From Megaustenia siamemsis (Eukaryota > Mollusca > Gastropoda > Stylommatophora > Ariophantidae), in assembly GCA_032433765.1 (NCBI GenBank), contig JAVIAB010000073.1:64994199-65058198 (forward strand): a stretch of DNA of 64,000 nt. Reading direction: 5' to 3'. Position 1 is the first letter of the stretch. The number at the start of each line of letters is the position of its first letter. Under the pieces are notes generated by a model that was not told where the DNA came from, ran no database searches, and was given only the letters and a program-made list of their open reading frames with translations. Of the stretch, positions 22,275 through 34,986 are shown in pieces. The position numbers were made by a program, and so were the translations under genes.

Positions 22275-22632
22275 ATTGCGATCATCATCATTATCATCAT
22301 CATGTGCCATACCGTTGTGCATACCAGTCGTAGGTAATAATGTTCTTCCACAATCTTCTATCCACAGTGCATCGTTTCAGTTCTGTTGTTGACTGTTTTC
22401 CATGCCATGACACCAAGCTTTCTAGTATTTTCTCTCTATCTCGTCCGTGATTTCTCTTTCCTGTTATTTTGTCAGTTGTAACCAAGTATTCCCACTTTCC
22501 TCTTCTCAGGATGTGCCCGAAAAATGTTGATTGTTCTTTCTGATGTTTTTTAGGAGCTCCCTTTTTGTGTTTGTCCTTTTTGAGAATTTCCTCATTGGTC
22601 TTTTTAGCTGTCCAGAGAATTTTCAACATTTT
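22275..22632 (-). mobile_element. RTE-type LINE (family 3) 3' end, antisense
   Basis: The 109-codon frame 22300-22629 encodes the C-terminus: TAKKTNEEILK, FFGHILRRGKWEYL, DRRLWKNIITY. The 3' end is a CATCATCAT-rich tail at 22282-22303. Strongly 5'-truncated. Confidence 0.8.
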
Positions 22633-22639
22633 TCTATTT

Positions 22640-22858
22640 TGATATCCATGCTATTTATCGCTAGTCTCTTCAACAAGATGATAGTTCACTTCGACATGTT
22701 TCAGTTTTTTTTCTAATGTTTTTTCTATAGTTTATAAAGAACACATGTGAATTTATTTTAACGTTAGATTCTCTTTCTATCAGTGTTCTAAAAATATATA
22801 GCACATTATTATTAGTGCTTTTTCCCCCAAATATGCTACAGCTCATCAACAGTTTCAT
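22640..22858 (-). pseudogene. Degraded LINE RT fragment
   Basis: The minus strand reads YIFRTLIERESNV followed by HVFFINYRK, matching the RT region around motif A (RTLIE... CFIDY) with the catalytic Asp replaced by Asn. It is followed by a divergent helix region. About 70 codons. Confidence 0.5.
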
Positions 22859-24000
22859 GCCACTGTACGTTACTAGCTTTTAACGAATTGTTTGCTTGCT
22901 TTTTTTTGGTCACCTGTTTATATATATATATATATACTTTTTGCTTTCTTACTTTTCAATAATGAATTATTTTCTTGCTCTTCGGTCACAAAGTGCTTAT
23001 AATTTATTGGTCACAAATTATTTTCTTGCTCGCTGGTGATGGATTGTTTTCTTACTGGGCACGAATTTTATGTCAATAATTATTTGTTGCCAAAAACAAA
23101 TTCAGTAAGAAGAATTTGAGAAGACAATATGAAATCGATATATTGCCAAATTAGTTGAGCTCATAAATCTGTTCTAGTTCAATGCCAATTTCTTTCAGTG
23201 AATGCTGTTAACTTTAACGTGTATGTTTTATCAAGCACAAGTGGTTAATTTCATAAATACCTGCGATTATTTCAATGCATTCTGAACTTTATGCTTTTAC
23301 AAATAACTTTGTGGTATAATTTCATATTCTGTCTTTCCTTTCTTCTCTTTCCTTCTATATTTTGTGTAGTTTAGTTCACTTGTTTAAAGCATGTTAAGAA
23401 TCCCCAGTGAGTGTAATGTCGCCGGAGAATAAAGAGAACTGTCACGGGATTTGAAAGTGATGATTTAATTTTATGAAGGGAAGTAGGTATTTTCGTCCTA
23501 AAGAAATTACCGAGTTTCATCCCTTATATAAACTACTCTGAATTGACAGGTAAAGCAAAAATAATGGTATCAGGCTCAACGGCAGGCAAAGACACTAATT
23601 TGCGAATTGAGCTATTAAAGTAAACAAGGCAGTATTGAAAAATAAAATCATCTTCACCACCGTCTTGTACCGTTTCAGCATTGAAGCCTGCCTATGGAAA
23701 TGGATCACCATTTCACGTTGGGGTTGGGAGGGGGGTTGGAGTCTATTTCATTAGTCTTTTAGGCCTAACTCCTTTGTCAGGCAAGCAGCCTCTTTTTAGT
23801 TTTCTCACATACTATAGCACATGATGTAGCACAATGCTTGAAGAGATACACGACGTATTGTTCATTTTCGTGCCACACTATAGGTCTAGATTAAAGAGTA
23901 AGACTTTCTGTGTTGTTTTGATCTTATCGATTCGATTCTTTTGTCGTGGATTGCTGTTTTACAGTTCCACGTATAATTATATTTTTGTTCAACAATATAC
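22859..24000. other. No gene recognised
   Basis: AT-rich, with a short (TA)n near 22918-22936. No frame longer than 81 codons, none with a known motif. Confidence 0.5.
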
Positions 24001-26450
24001 TTATAGCCGTGTTCTAATTGTTCTTTGTATAAGACTAGACACCACACATTCAAGAATGAACAAACTTGGTGTGTTATAAATAAGTCATCATTTATTATCT
24101 ATATACATATACATATAGATACTTTCAGGCTATCCTCCCTAGCGTTTCTGTAGATACTTGTTCGATCTATTAACAGTCTTGGCCGCTGAAGCACTTCAAC
24201 TACCGTCGGTCTTGTACCTCAGCTATTCGTATAGTGGATATTCTAGCTGTCTCTCTATCTAGCTCTCTTTCGTCTCTGTTTTCTGTTTCTAACGTTCTCC
24301 AATGGCTATCTCGATGCCTATCCCTCGTTCTCCGTCTCTCGTTCTAGTTCTATTCCTCTAGTTCTGGTGCGTGACTATTAATTCTGATCTGTAATTCTAA
24401 TTCTGCTCTCCTGTAGTTCTCCTTATCTAGTTATAGCTCTTCTCTAAGTTGAAGTTCTTCTGTGACTATCTCAATTCCTTTCGGTCCCTAGTGCGTGGCT
24501 ATCTCTATGTGTTCCTAAGTCGAAGTCTAAGTGTAAAAGTGGAAGCCCCCTCTCAAGTCTGCCCTCTAACTTTTATACTCCTGTCCTTTGACCGACAGTT
24601 AACCTTACTCCCTGCCTCTCTCCGTCCACTCATGACAGATCTCCGAGCCAAACCTTGGCATTTCCGAGAGCTGGGTCAATTGGTCAAGTTCGCATCCGTT
24701 ACTAATAACTCGATCTTCGTGTCTTCCTTTCTGGATAAACTTCTACTTCCCTGCTAACTATTCTTTCTCCAGATAAAAATGACATCCAACACTGCTCCAC
24801 TCCTCTCCGAACTCCAAGTGACCTTCCCCAACTATCTGACACTGTTTGACTAACCTTTAGTTTATGAGTTCTACATTCCTTACCGACAGCTTAGGTCATT
24901 CCCAGTTTACAACCTTGTGGTCCGTCACGGCGGTTTAACATGGTCTCTTAGTTATCCCTATGCTAAATTTGTTTAGTCCTGTTCTGTCCTATGTCTTCAC
25001 TTAATTATAATCTAAATATGTTTGTGCCAATAATAACAAAAATATTGAATGATATCTACAACAGCGGATATATACCAGACGACATGCTCAAATAAATATT
25101 TGCCCCACCAAAGAAATCGCGTGCGATCGAAATCGATGATCATCGCACAATGAGCCTTATGAGTCATATGATTAAGATATTACTAAGAATCATCATGCGA
25201 AGAATGCGAAACAAAATCAGTTCAGAAATTAGCGATGACAGTGTGGTTTTGTTAGAGATAAAGGAACAAGCAATGTCATTTATATCATAAGATCTTTAGT
25301 AGAAAGAGCCATAGAGCTTAAATCAGATCTATACCTCTGTTTCATAGCTTACACCAAGGCATTTGACAAAGTAAAGCACCAAGAAGTAATCAAAATTTTA
25401 GAAAGCATAAACGTAGACACCAAAGATCTAAGAATAATAAAGAATATGTACTGGCAACAAGCAGCGGCAATAACAACTGAAAATCAATTGGAAATGTTTC
25501 AACAAATAAAACAGGGTGTTAGACAAGGTTATGTACTGTCACCAGAATTAATTAATATTTATATTGAGATTATATTAAGATCTATAAGGGACATGCCTGG
25601 AATAATAATTGGAGGTCATAATATAAATAATCTAAGGTATGCTGATGATACAGTCTTAATCGCTAAGAGTGAAAATGAGTTACAAGAAATGTTGGACATT
25701 ATAGTGAAAGAAAACAAAAATAGAGGACTCAGCCTTAATAGCAAAAAGACAGAGGTAATGGTAACAACAAATAAAAAGACATCACTTCAGTGCAAAATAA
25801 AGACAAGTGGAACAATAATAAAACATGTAAATGAATTTAAATATTTGGGAACTTTCTTAACCTCAGACGGAAGATGTACAAAAGAGGTGAGATGCAGAAT
25901 GGCTCAGGCAAAAGCAGCTTTCCAAAAAAATGAGGAAGATGCTATGCAATCCATTTTTGACAATAGAAAAAAGAAAAAGAGTTCTTAAATGTTACGTAGA
26001 GTCAGTCTTAACATATGGATGCGAATCATGAACAATATGACAACAGAGAAGAAAATCACTGGAGTCTGTAGAAATGTGGTTTTACAGAAGAATGTTGAGA
26101 GTACCATGGACAGCTAAGAAGAGTAATGAAGATGCTCTGAGAGAGGTCAAAGCAAAAAGGGAGCTAATTTCCAATATTAGGAAGAAACAATCATCATTTT
26201 TTGGCCATGTAATGAGAAGAGAACAACTGGAATATATTGTAACAACTGGAAAAATTGAGGGACGATGAGACAGAGGGAAGCAAAGAGAAAAAATAACAGA
26301 CAGCTTAAGAGAATGGCTTGGCAGAAGGTCAACAACAGAAATGATAAATAGCTGCCGAGATCGAAAGTTGTGAAGAGACATGATCACCTACGCCAGCAGG
26401 CCGAGTAATTGATGATGATGATGATGTATGTGTCATCATTCACGGTTACA
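24001..26450 (-). repeat. 3' LTR of the gypsy element, split by an RTE insertion
   Basis: 24001-25026 plus 26424-26450 match 37371-38422 nearly base for base, for example the GTAGATACTTGTTCGATCTA region. It is interrupted by a family 2 RTE copy. Minus-strand start is TGTAACCGTG at 26450. Confidence 0.85.
25027..26423 (+). mobile_element. RTE-type LINE (family 2), inserted in the LTR
   Basis: 5'-truncated, starting at the ILNDIYN block. The 180-codon frame 25446-25988 covers KQGVRQGYVLSPEL, NLRYADDTVLIA (near 25635), NSKKTEVMV and a KYLGTFLTSDGRC block. Further frames hold FFGHVMRREQLEY (near 26198) and RDMITYASR, then a GATGATGATGATG tail. The site is flanked by ATGT(T/A)TGTG (25018-25026, 26424-26432), and the intact LTR at 38.4 kb shows the empty site. 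Confidence 0.85.
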
Positions 26451-26466
26451 TACCTTCCCCTATTCT
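26451..26466 (-). promoter_or_regulatory. Polypurine tract candidate of the gypsy element
   Basis: The minus strand reads AGAATAGGGGAAGGTA directly before the LTR start TGTAACC, the expected site of plus-strand priming. Confidence 0.55.
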
Positions 26467-27140
26467 CTAGTGAGAAAATATGCCAAGATTTTCTCACTCA
26501 AAAAAATAAAAAATATAACCGTGTAGTCTTCCATCCATACCAGTCTATGTCATCTGACAATATAGTCACTCTATGTCAATAAAAGACAGCTGTACATCAA
26601 CTGTAGCATCAAACATACACAGAGTGTGTCAAAGTACATACTTAATGCATGACATTTATCAAATATATCAAAAACATTATCCTATAATGCAAATAAAATA
26701 AATCATGCATGACACTTATAAAATAACTCACATATAAAATAATTCAAAGTTCCATTCCAAAAATAATTTTAAAGTCAAAACTCAATACATGACCATAACA
26801 AAATAACTCTTGAGTCCGCTTAAAAAAATAGACTCAGAGATAATTCAGTCAATATTCAACAATTACCACCTTAAACTAATTCCGACTATTTATCAGTCCA
26901 TTATATAGTATCATTGAACTAAATAATGTCCAACTCTTCTCTCAGCATTTTCTCCCAAAATTCTCAAAGTAACAATGCATTAGTCTACCAAATTCCATGT
27001 ATCCTTGCAAAGTGTTTGCAAATTCTCTAAGTCCACCCCCATCATAAATGTTAGCAAATAAACCCTAAAATTGTGTCTCTACTCAGCAACTTGTCTGTTC
27101 TGGAGGACCTGAATTCTGACCTAAACACATTTCACTCAAC
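26467..27140. other. Internal gypsy region without readable gene
   Basis: AT-rich. No frame matches the integrase C-terminus or an env gene. It lies where the end of pol would be expected on the minus strand. Confidence 0.45.
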
Positions 27141-27900
27141 TCATCTCATAGCTCTTAAGTGTCTGTAACTTAAAAATGTTGAGTCTGCGCTATTAGCCTG
27201 CGGGTGATAGGTTGATGTGGTGATGTGTTTAATATTTAGCGTTTTCAGTGTCTGTTCAAACTGCTTACTAGTAAATTCACCTCCGTTGTCTGTTAAAATC
27301 ACTTGTGGACAACTATATCTGGGTATAAATTCATTTAATAGAATATCAACCACCGTCGCACTAGTTTTGTCGGCCACCGGAAAATTCTCAGGCCATCTGC
27401 TGTAGCAATCTGTGAAATGGACTATGAGAATGTATTTATTGCCTGATGCCGTTCTGGGATATGGCCCTGTTATGTCGATGCTTACTTTCTGCATTGGGAA
27501 ATACTGTTTATCCATCTCTTGGTATGGACACTTCACTGTCTGCATGCTTCTAAGCTTGCAAGTTCTACATCTTTTGACGTGATCATAAACATCATGGAAC
27601 AACACAGGCCAGTAACATTTTACCATAATTGCATCCAACACCTTATCTCTTCCCACGTGTCCATTCTTCTCATGATACGTTTCTAACACATCTTTCTTAT
27701 AATCCCTGGGCATCAGTAATTAATTGTGCTAATAAATCCTTTCTTCTCTGTTCATTTAATTCCATCTGGTTAATGTGAACTAGAGAAGGAACAATGGGTT
27801 TCTTATAGTTGTTCTTTCTCCGGTAGCTATTCTTGTATTGTTCACAGTACGGCTCTCTCCTGGTAACTTGTTTGTAGGGTAGGCCTTGATAACAATTCAT
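27141..27900 (-). pseudogene. Gypsy integrase fragment
   Basis: The minus-strand frame 27141-27713 has the HHCC zinc finger (HEKNGH, then CRTC) followed by the catalytic core. The first Asp is in VSIDITGPYP, the second in ILTDNGGEFTS. The frame leaves the family just after YHPQAN, before the catalytic Glu, so the DDE triad is incomplete. The overlapping frame 27697-27900 gives the linker before the zinc finger. Integrase would insert the cDNA into the genome; this copy cannot. The region between here and the protease linker should hold RT and RNase H but is deleted. Confidence 0.85.
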
Positions 27901-27918
27901 GTCGTGCTTAATTTCTTG

Positions 27919-28679
27919 TCATGGACTTCCTTCTAGCATGTCTATATTATGTGATTTGATTTCCTTGTTGATCTCTGCAACGACACATCCTTTCTTTAAT
28001 TTTATCGTTTTGCCCCTGGAGTTGAGAACCATCAATGGAAATTCATTATTCTTTCCTAAATCAACAATGCCTTCAATTGTGGATAATTCAGGCTCATCTG
28101 AGATAATCGAATCCCTTAGGTTACATGTTTGTACATCCTCTGCTGGATGGAAATATCCAGTCCCCTTTATTCTTGCCTGTATAATATTGACCGTGTTAGG
28201 TTTTATTACCACTGCTTTATTTACTCTAAAAAGGCTGGCTATATGCAAGTCATCTTCCATCCTGACCCATTCATTTTTACTCTAATCTTTCTAAGATCAA
28301 AATAGAATCTTACTCCTTCCTTGTCTAAGAAATCTCTACCAATTATCATTGCTATGTTTAGCTTGCTCACAACTGAAAATTTCTGTCTCATTTTTACATT
28401 TACAAACTGTATATTTAATTTAGTTTCTCCTTTTACTTCTAATGACCCTTAAGTTATTTATTCCAGGCTATTTGTAGAAGGTCTTAACCCATATATCTCC
28501 CTCAATGGACGATATTCAGTTTCTCTTATGACGCTGACAGAGGCGCCAGTATCTATTAAAGCTCTAAACCTATATCTATCTATTTTTATTATGCAAGAGC
28601 TGGGGTCCCCGCGTAATCGGTTTTCTTCTTCAATTCCAGACCGATATAATTTCCGTTCAACCCTTGTGGTCCGGATCAA
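27919..28679 (-). pseudogene. Gypsy aspartic protease and protease-RT linker
   Basis: The minus-strand frame 28458-28679 contains ALIDTGASVSVI with the DTG active site of retroviral-type aspartic proteases. Frame 27919-28260 contains the conserved linker after the protease (SIISDEPELSTIEGIVDL and a KLKKGCVVAEI block). A short break and stops near 28265-28455 separate them. No CCHC nucleocapsid knuckle or gag is found upstream; instead the LTR-like repeat 28722-29406 begins. The protease would mature the polyprotein; the copy is inactive by truncation. Confidence 0.8.
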
Positions 28680-28721
28680 GGAGCGCGGTATCAGTTTTCC
28701 GACAATGGTCCAATTTTATGG

Positions 28722-29406
28722 TTGGGTCAACCTGGAAGCTGTCATCAATCAGGATCAAACCTGAAAAATAAGACACAATTGGTAATACCAATAATTCTAA
28801 TTACATAATCAATAATTGTAAAAAATAATCAACAATTACCGATCATCTTTTCGGTCTGCGAATCAATGGCATTATATGCTTTACTCTTGTGCCCTTGATA
28901 TCGGCTGTGCTCTTGTGCAATGTGTGTTTCTTGTTCTTCTTCTTTCTTTTCTCTTTCTCACTGGTACCGAAAATGTGTCGTGGTTATATCATTTGTCGTT
29001 CTTGCGCTGCTCGAACTGTCTGAATTAGTGATTTTCCTTTGTTGTTACATGTCTCTGTCACTGCATCTATCCATCTCGATCATTCGAATTTGATCACAAA
29101 TAAAACCGTTCGAAATCACACACAAGAACACTTTAATTTCTTTCTTTTTTTTTTTACTACGGGCATTGAAATTCATTTATAATTTAAATGGGACTCCCAT
29201 CACAAATTGCATCGTATTGCCAGCACAGTCACGCACCGGAAGTCTGTTTCTGGTTATTGGTGAATAATTATAAAGTTTGGCCCGAACAAATAAATGGTTC
29301 GATATTGTGGAAAACATACCTAGCATAATTCCATCTTAGCGATGTTGGTGTCTTTAGTACAACTTAACATTGTTCTTAATCCTTTAATTTGAATATGATC
29401 CAGTCA
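28722..29406. repeat. LTR-like dispersed repeat, copy 2
   Basis: Matches 12796-13452 with a 25-bp T-rich expansion near 29130. It abuts the protease fragment, so it may be a second LTR type whose element lost gag, or an independent insertion. Confidence 0.6.
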
Positions 29407-29559
29407 GTTGGATTCGGTGCGCACGGTGCGTCCAAGATGACGGCGTAGCTTCACTAGACCGTTGTCAACGAAGTGTATTTTTATTTATGTGAGCTTCTAA
29501 AGGACTGAAACCAATCAGACTTCTATGGTATAATGCTGTTTTGAGCAATCTACAAAGTA

Positions 29560-30965
29560 CCAACAGAATATTCATTGTAAAAGGTGTTGGAAATGTCTGC
29601 CACGGGCTTCAAGACATGACTGTACACGTATCTTGTCTGTTGTTATTTCGTGAATGGTGACTCTGATAGATTCTTTCGGGTCATCAATTGGTCATACATT
29701 GTTTTGGAAAACAATTCCTTTCAAGAAACTCTATAGATAATTATCTAATGGAGTTAGATCTGGAGAACGAGCAGGCCAAATTCATAGTGATATTATGCGA
29801 TTTGCGAAAATTTCTTCCAAAAAATGCAGTGATGCTCTATAGTCCGCTTCATAAGTCGTGCCCAACTTTTAAAATCGATATCTTTTAAACCGCTTTTTAT
29901 AAGCTTTTCAAAATTTGCATGTAAAGTTATAATGATTAGAACCCAACAGGGAATTAATTTCATTAAAAAAAAACATTTGGTTATTATTGTTGCTTATTCG
30001 ATTTATATAAATTTATAACGACCCATTGATGTAGTCAAAACTTAATGTTTACAGTATTTAAGTTAAAAATAGCGATTAAAAATCCATACACGGTCAAATT
30101 GACGATTTTGCACGCTTTCAACGTGAGTTTTCTGACACAATTAGACACTTGTAGAAAACACGAGGCATTGTGTGTTCCATTTCCGTTCATTCAGCAGCGA
30201 AGCCGTCCTCGAACTGAGCAGACAATAATTCTCCTGGTGTTTTGTCTTATCCAATTATTTCCCCATTACGGCCACGCCTTTACCTAGTGAAAATTAATCA
30301 TAGACCAGCAACTACGGTAATTTCTATTCTTTAGGGCTTCACAATTTACAATTGTGACAAACATCAAAGAAATTCGCCGCTTTAAGAAAACTGCAGCTGC
30401 AAGATATTTGTTAAATATACATTTAAAGGGTCTTTTGCATTCTAATAACATTTGGAAAATTTCAACAGTCTTTAACAAATGTTTACTGCGTAATAGCGTT
30501 TTGAAGTTGGGCACATGATTTGAAACGAACTATAGCTGTGTGTGCAGTTGCACCATCTTGCTGGAACCACACTTCCTCAATTTCATGTTCATTCAACTGT
30601 TTTTAAAAGGTTCCAGTATGTAAGTACGGTATCGATCGGCATTAATAATGTTGTTGAAGAAAATTGGTCCAATTAAACGTTTTCTACTGACGGCACTCCA
30701 TCCCCTATTTTTGCATCGTGTAAAGGCACTTCATGAAATCCATTGTGATTAAAACTGATCCAAATACTATTAATTTGCCTATTAACACATTCAGATAGTT
30801 TAAACCATTCCTCATCAGACAAGAATGCTGCATCAAGAAATATTGAATAAATTCGTTTCGTCTTCTTCATCTAAAAAGCTTGAAACCACGTGCAGTAGTG
30901 ACTCTGGATTGGTAGTCACACTCTTTTAGCGCAGACACAATAGAAATCTTGTATGGTCAAATCAC
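29560..30965 (-). pseudogene. Mariner-type DDE transposase pseudogene, split by a MITE
   Basis: Minus-strand blocks in order: KISIVSALKECDYQSRV (near 30920), FLSDEEWFKL then QINSIW and HEVPLHDAKIG (30673-30870). Next come a degenerate Q/R-DGA-type block ending near 30540, then after the MITE a WPARSPDLTPLD block (near 29775) and DDPKESIRVTI with EARGRHFQHLL (near 29600). These are the hallmarks of IS630/Tc1/mariner-like transposases including the final catalytic Asp region. Several stops (for example within YL*SFL). No terminal inverted repeats of its own were found. It would cut and paste at TA sites; this copy is dead. Confidence 0.8.
29840..30532. mobile_element. MITE (TA target, 0.69 kb) inside the transposase pseudogene
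   Basis: Left end 29837-29868 and right end 30504-30535 are inverted repeats of 32 bp with about six mismatches, beginning TAGTYCGYTTC internal to a TA. The host transposase frame closes up across it as a ...GC-TA-GAGC target, giving a TA duplication, which points to a Tc1/mariner-class non-autonomous element. The internal frame 30284-30514 (minus) has no recognised domain. Confidence 0.75.
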
Positions 30966-30984
30966 CAACTTACTACAATTACTA

Positions 30985-32310
30985 CAGCTTGGGCAGATGG
31001 TGCTCGTAAGCCAGGGAGGGCCGACCATCTAAGGGCAGAATCCCCCTACAGAAAAGACAATCTGCTGCCTTGCAGGAAGATTGAGGGCAAGCAAAGGCTA
31101 AGGAAAGCAAACCTGAATAAAATGTTGGCTGAAAACGGATGCACTGGGCCACTGGCACAGAACATGCTGCAACGTTTTAACAAGTAATCAATCAGACTGG
31201 TCCCCATGCACCAAAGAATACCTAATTCCGGAATTGTACGACTAAAGAGGAGCAACTTCGCTGCAATTGTCAATGCACTAACTACTGGCGACCCAGTACT
31301 TTCCCAAACAATACCGAAACCCTTGGGCCCATCTGATATGTCTCCTCATGGAAAACATAGAATACCAGAACTTCAGGAAAATATAACAGGAAAAATGAAA
31401 AAAGACACCCAATCAGACACAGAAATAAAACACGTAGCAGAAAAACATATACACGATAACTACCCACAGGACTCTTGGTCCCACATATACACAGATTGCT
31501 CTGCTACAAATGCCACCAGAAATGGAGGGGGAGGTGTGTTCTTGACGCTGAACAATCAGGACGAGATCATCATGTCAAGAGCTATTGGAAAATTCTAAAA
31601 CAACTTAAAAGCAGAAGCCGAGGCCATCAGAGATGCTGCAACAATGGCTACTCAACACAAAAATAACATGCACAATAAATTGGTGATTCTGGCTGATGCA
31701 CTGTCAGTACTATCAGCTCTAAAAAGCCCAAGAACAATGAACTAGATGACTTGAGAACAACCCTGGACCAACTATGCAATAACTTCCAGAGAGTAGTTAT
31801 TCAGTGGATACCATCACACTGTAATATACACGGGAACGAACGCGCAGACAAATTAGGGGGGAAGAGGGAGGAAGATTACCACAAGAGAACCATCCGCTCA
31901 GTTATGATGAAGCCAAATCCATCCTCAAGGGTCAGTTCTATGAAAAATGGAAACGTGAACACCCAAAGCATAACGAGAGTGACGGATACCACCAACTATC
32001 AAGGAGGGATCAAGTCATCATACTTCGCGTACGCACTGGCCACAATAGAATGAGAAATCACATGTTCACCAAATTCAAAATAGGAACTACCGGCCTATGC
32101 CACTGTACACTGGATAATATGACTACAAATCATGTTCTACAGGATTGCACCCAATACACAGACCTGAGAAGAGCAATGTGGTCCACGCCCACCTCCCTGG
32201 AGGAGAAACTATATGGGGCTATCGATTCGCTTAAACAGACAGCTGACTTCATGAGAGAGTCTGGAATCTTACTCTGATTGAGTCTTGATCGCAGAGAGAG
32301 ATCCTTTTAT
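30985..32310 (+). pseudogene. LINE 3' part with RNase H domain
   Basis: The first 200 bp (GGGCAGATGGTGCTCGTA start) match the short copies at 48715 and 60340. RNase H follows: HIYTDCSATN (first Asp; the usual Gly is Cys), then NNLKAEAEAIRDA (Glu), VILADALSVLSAL (Asp), and IQWIPSHCNIHGNERADKL (His/Asp). It is read in several frames from 31206 to about 32053. The end is AGAGAGTCTGGAATCTTACTC at about 32250. RNase H would remove the RNA template. RT and endonuclease are absent. Confidence 0.8.
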
Positions 32311-33030
32311 TGTATTGTATGCTGGTGACTACTGCATGCTTGACTATGTATGTACTTGTTCTCTGGAGGGCTGTAATCTAACTGCAGTGATACTTTAATT
32401 GATGCTTTAAAATAAATGAACAATTAACATAATTCAATTTCACTTTTAAATATATATATATTTTTTTTAAATCAGCAATTATAATCTGGTCAGGGTTTCT
32501 GAAAAAAAAAAGAAATTTAAAATTAGTACCGTACCTGTGGAATGACAAAATTAATTATGATTAACAGAAATTCTTAAAACTTTCGGCATCCAAAAGATAG
32601 TTTACAAATAACATTATTGTGACAGTCACCATTAGACAATATATCACACTTCAAAAAAAAAAATTATAACCAGCACAGGCCAAAAATATTTTACAATGAC
32701 TGGTATGTCTATTCTTATTAAAGGTAACAAAATAATTAACTATTTAACACTCCTAACTGCTGCTTAACCAACTTAATTAACTAATTATTCGTTAAATTCT
32801 CAAAGTTAGTGTGCACACTTCCTACTAACACACGCGATGACAACAGAATCACTGATTTTATAACTATATTAGGCCTCTTGAATCTCCTGGAAATTAAAAC
32901 TGTTCTCTACCTACTGTTTACTGTTCTAGCACTGCAAACGATGAATCTGAATTCTGTTATAAATTAAAATTTAAAAAACACATTGAGCTCACCAGACTTG
33001 ACCACAGGTGACGTTATTTCTGCTGGTTAT
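32311..33030. other. No gene recognised
   Basis: AT-rich, with TA and A tracts; no meaningful frame. Confidence 0.5.
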
Positions 33031-33042
33031 TGAGTTATTGAG

Positions 33043-33891
33043 TTATTTGCGGGTCATCATCATTGCACTCCGAACATGTCCATAGATGATCAGCAATTCC
33101 CTCAGTGTCCAGCGACTGACGACTCCAGTTCTATGTTGGTTGATAAGTCTTCCTACACGCCCACTAAGTTTCTCATTTCTGGCTGTGCCCACCTTAACTC
33201 CCATTTCCATCATCCGAAGAAGTGACGTGGATCTGTGTTTATCGAAGTCCTGTGCTCTTCCCACGTCTCGGAGGGCATTGATGATGTCCGCCCGATCCAT
33301 TGGTTGCTCGTCCTCAGTCACAGCGCAGCTAGCCAACCTGTCCGCCCTTTCATTTCCTCGTACTCCAGCATGTCCAGGGACATAGACAAAGGTGACCTTA
33401 CGTATTTTGGATATCTGCAACGACTCTACCCATTGCATGCGTACAGAGCCCACCTCCACTTTTTTAGTAATGCTCATCGAATCACTCAGTATACATGCGT
33501 GGGTTTAGTCTTGTGACTCTAACCATTTGAATGCCTTGGTCACTGCCATCACCTCCATTGTCATGCTACTCGTGGTCATGGCGTATGCACCACTGTCTTC
33601 CTTGACTATTCTGTCTGCCGAGTGTGCTGTAAATGCCAATGCACTTCTATGGTGTCGTATTACAGATCCGTCTGTATAGATGACTGCATCTTTCTCATAG
33701 GTGTTATCGCAGATTAGACCGTTGACCTCAGCATTAACCACGACAGAGATCTGTTCGCTACTTTTCCTGTCGAGTGTGACAATACACGAGAAAGTCCCCT
33801 TGAATGACGTTGGCACCGGTATCCACTCCTCACCAACGCTGATATTGATAAGCCTACAGACCTGTTTGATGACATCTTCTGCTCGGCCCAC
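33043..33891 (-). pseudogene. RNase H and C-terminal region of the I-type LINE
   Basis: Frame 33505-33891 contains AVIYTDGSVIRHH (first Asp) and TMEVMAVTKAFKWLESQD (Glu). Frame 33043-33477 continues with FVYVPGHAGVRGNERADRLA (His and last Asp). The break at about 33490 is a frameshift. It ends in a region with two His residues and a single Cys-free tail. This domain marks the I superfamily. Confidence 0.85.
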
Positions 33892-34038
33892 CCATGATTT
33901 GCCTCTTTTTAGCCTGGCACCTTTCTACTGTGTTTAGCAATGGATGCTCTGTATCTGTACTAATCTTCAGGTATGCTAGTGCTCTCTAGATCTTGATTCT
34001 GTCATCCATGGTTGGAAAGTCAAGAAGATAACTCATTG

Positions 34039-34986
34039 CTACACAGGGAGTGTTCCACTTACATCCCATGATAATGCGCATGGCTTCATTTTGTATTTTC
34101 TCCAGCCTATAATTTGAGTCGTACTGACAGTAAGAATAGCCAGGGCATACTCGATTGGTGCGAGGAATAATCCTTGGAACAGAAGAATAAGTAGCCTCTG
34201 CTCGATGTTGGCAACTGCCATGACCTTCAAGGCTGCTAATCCTTTGCGGGATTTTATTATCTCGTGGTCGACGTGGTCCCGAAAACATAGGCTGCGATCA
34301 AACTTAACTCCGAGGTATGTCATCAACTTGTCCCTGGTAACCTCATCAGCTCCCATTCGTTCTACCGGTGTGGTCGTATTAACGATATGATTGTTAAGGG
34401 AGAACCATGAAACTGATGCTTCATTAGGATTAACCACGGCACCTGAAACCCCACACCAGGAAGAAATGCGATCGAGTTCGTCTTGCATTGTGGAGGCGAT
34501 TCTCCGTCTGTCTCTTCCCTGTCAATATACCAGAATATCATCAGCAAAAGTAATAGTTCTTCCCCTCCCATCCAGCTGTTGTTCCGTAATCGTTATTGTG
34601 TACACGTTACATAGAACTGGTGACATTGGTGAGCTTTGTAGCAGCCCTAGACAAACGGATGTTGGCTCGGAAGACCAACTTCCACATCTGAGTATCACCT
34701 TCCTCTGAAACAGTGCCGCGGCGATCCATCTAATGATGAAGGGGTGCACCACTAGTTTAAGGAGCATATGCATGAGATATTCAAATCGTACCCTATTGTA
34801 TGCATCCTCCAGATCTATAGCAGCAGCACATGTCTCCACTCGTTTGTGGAAGCCTTCGAAGACGTCATAGGCAATAGCCTCAAAAGACTGCCGCATTGAG
34901 CAATGTCTCTTTGTTATATCTATAACCTCCGAGTGTGGATGGGAATATGCGTTTCTGTTCAAGTTGACAGGTGAGGACACGGGCAA
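34039..34986 (-). pseudogene. Reverse transcriptase of the I-type LINE
   Basis: Frame 34522-34986 holds SMRQSFEAIAYDVF, motif A AAIDLEDAYNRV, motif B region LQSSPMSPVLCNVY and motif C TFADDILVY. Frame 34039-34488 continues with the thumb-like WCGVSGAVVNPNE and YLGVKFDRSL blocks. A frame change lies near 34505. Upstream of 34986 the reading is broken, but SPGPDGVRNDDI is visible near 35200. Catalytic FADD is intact. Confidence 0.85.

Noticed and set aside
22640..22660. Link between the RT fragment and the family 3 tail as one element
   Set aside because: The RT piece resembles family 1 more than family 3 and the junction has no continuity that I can show.
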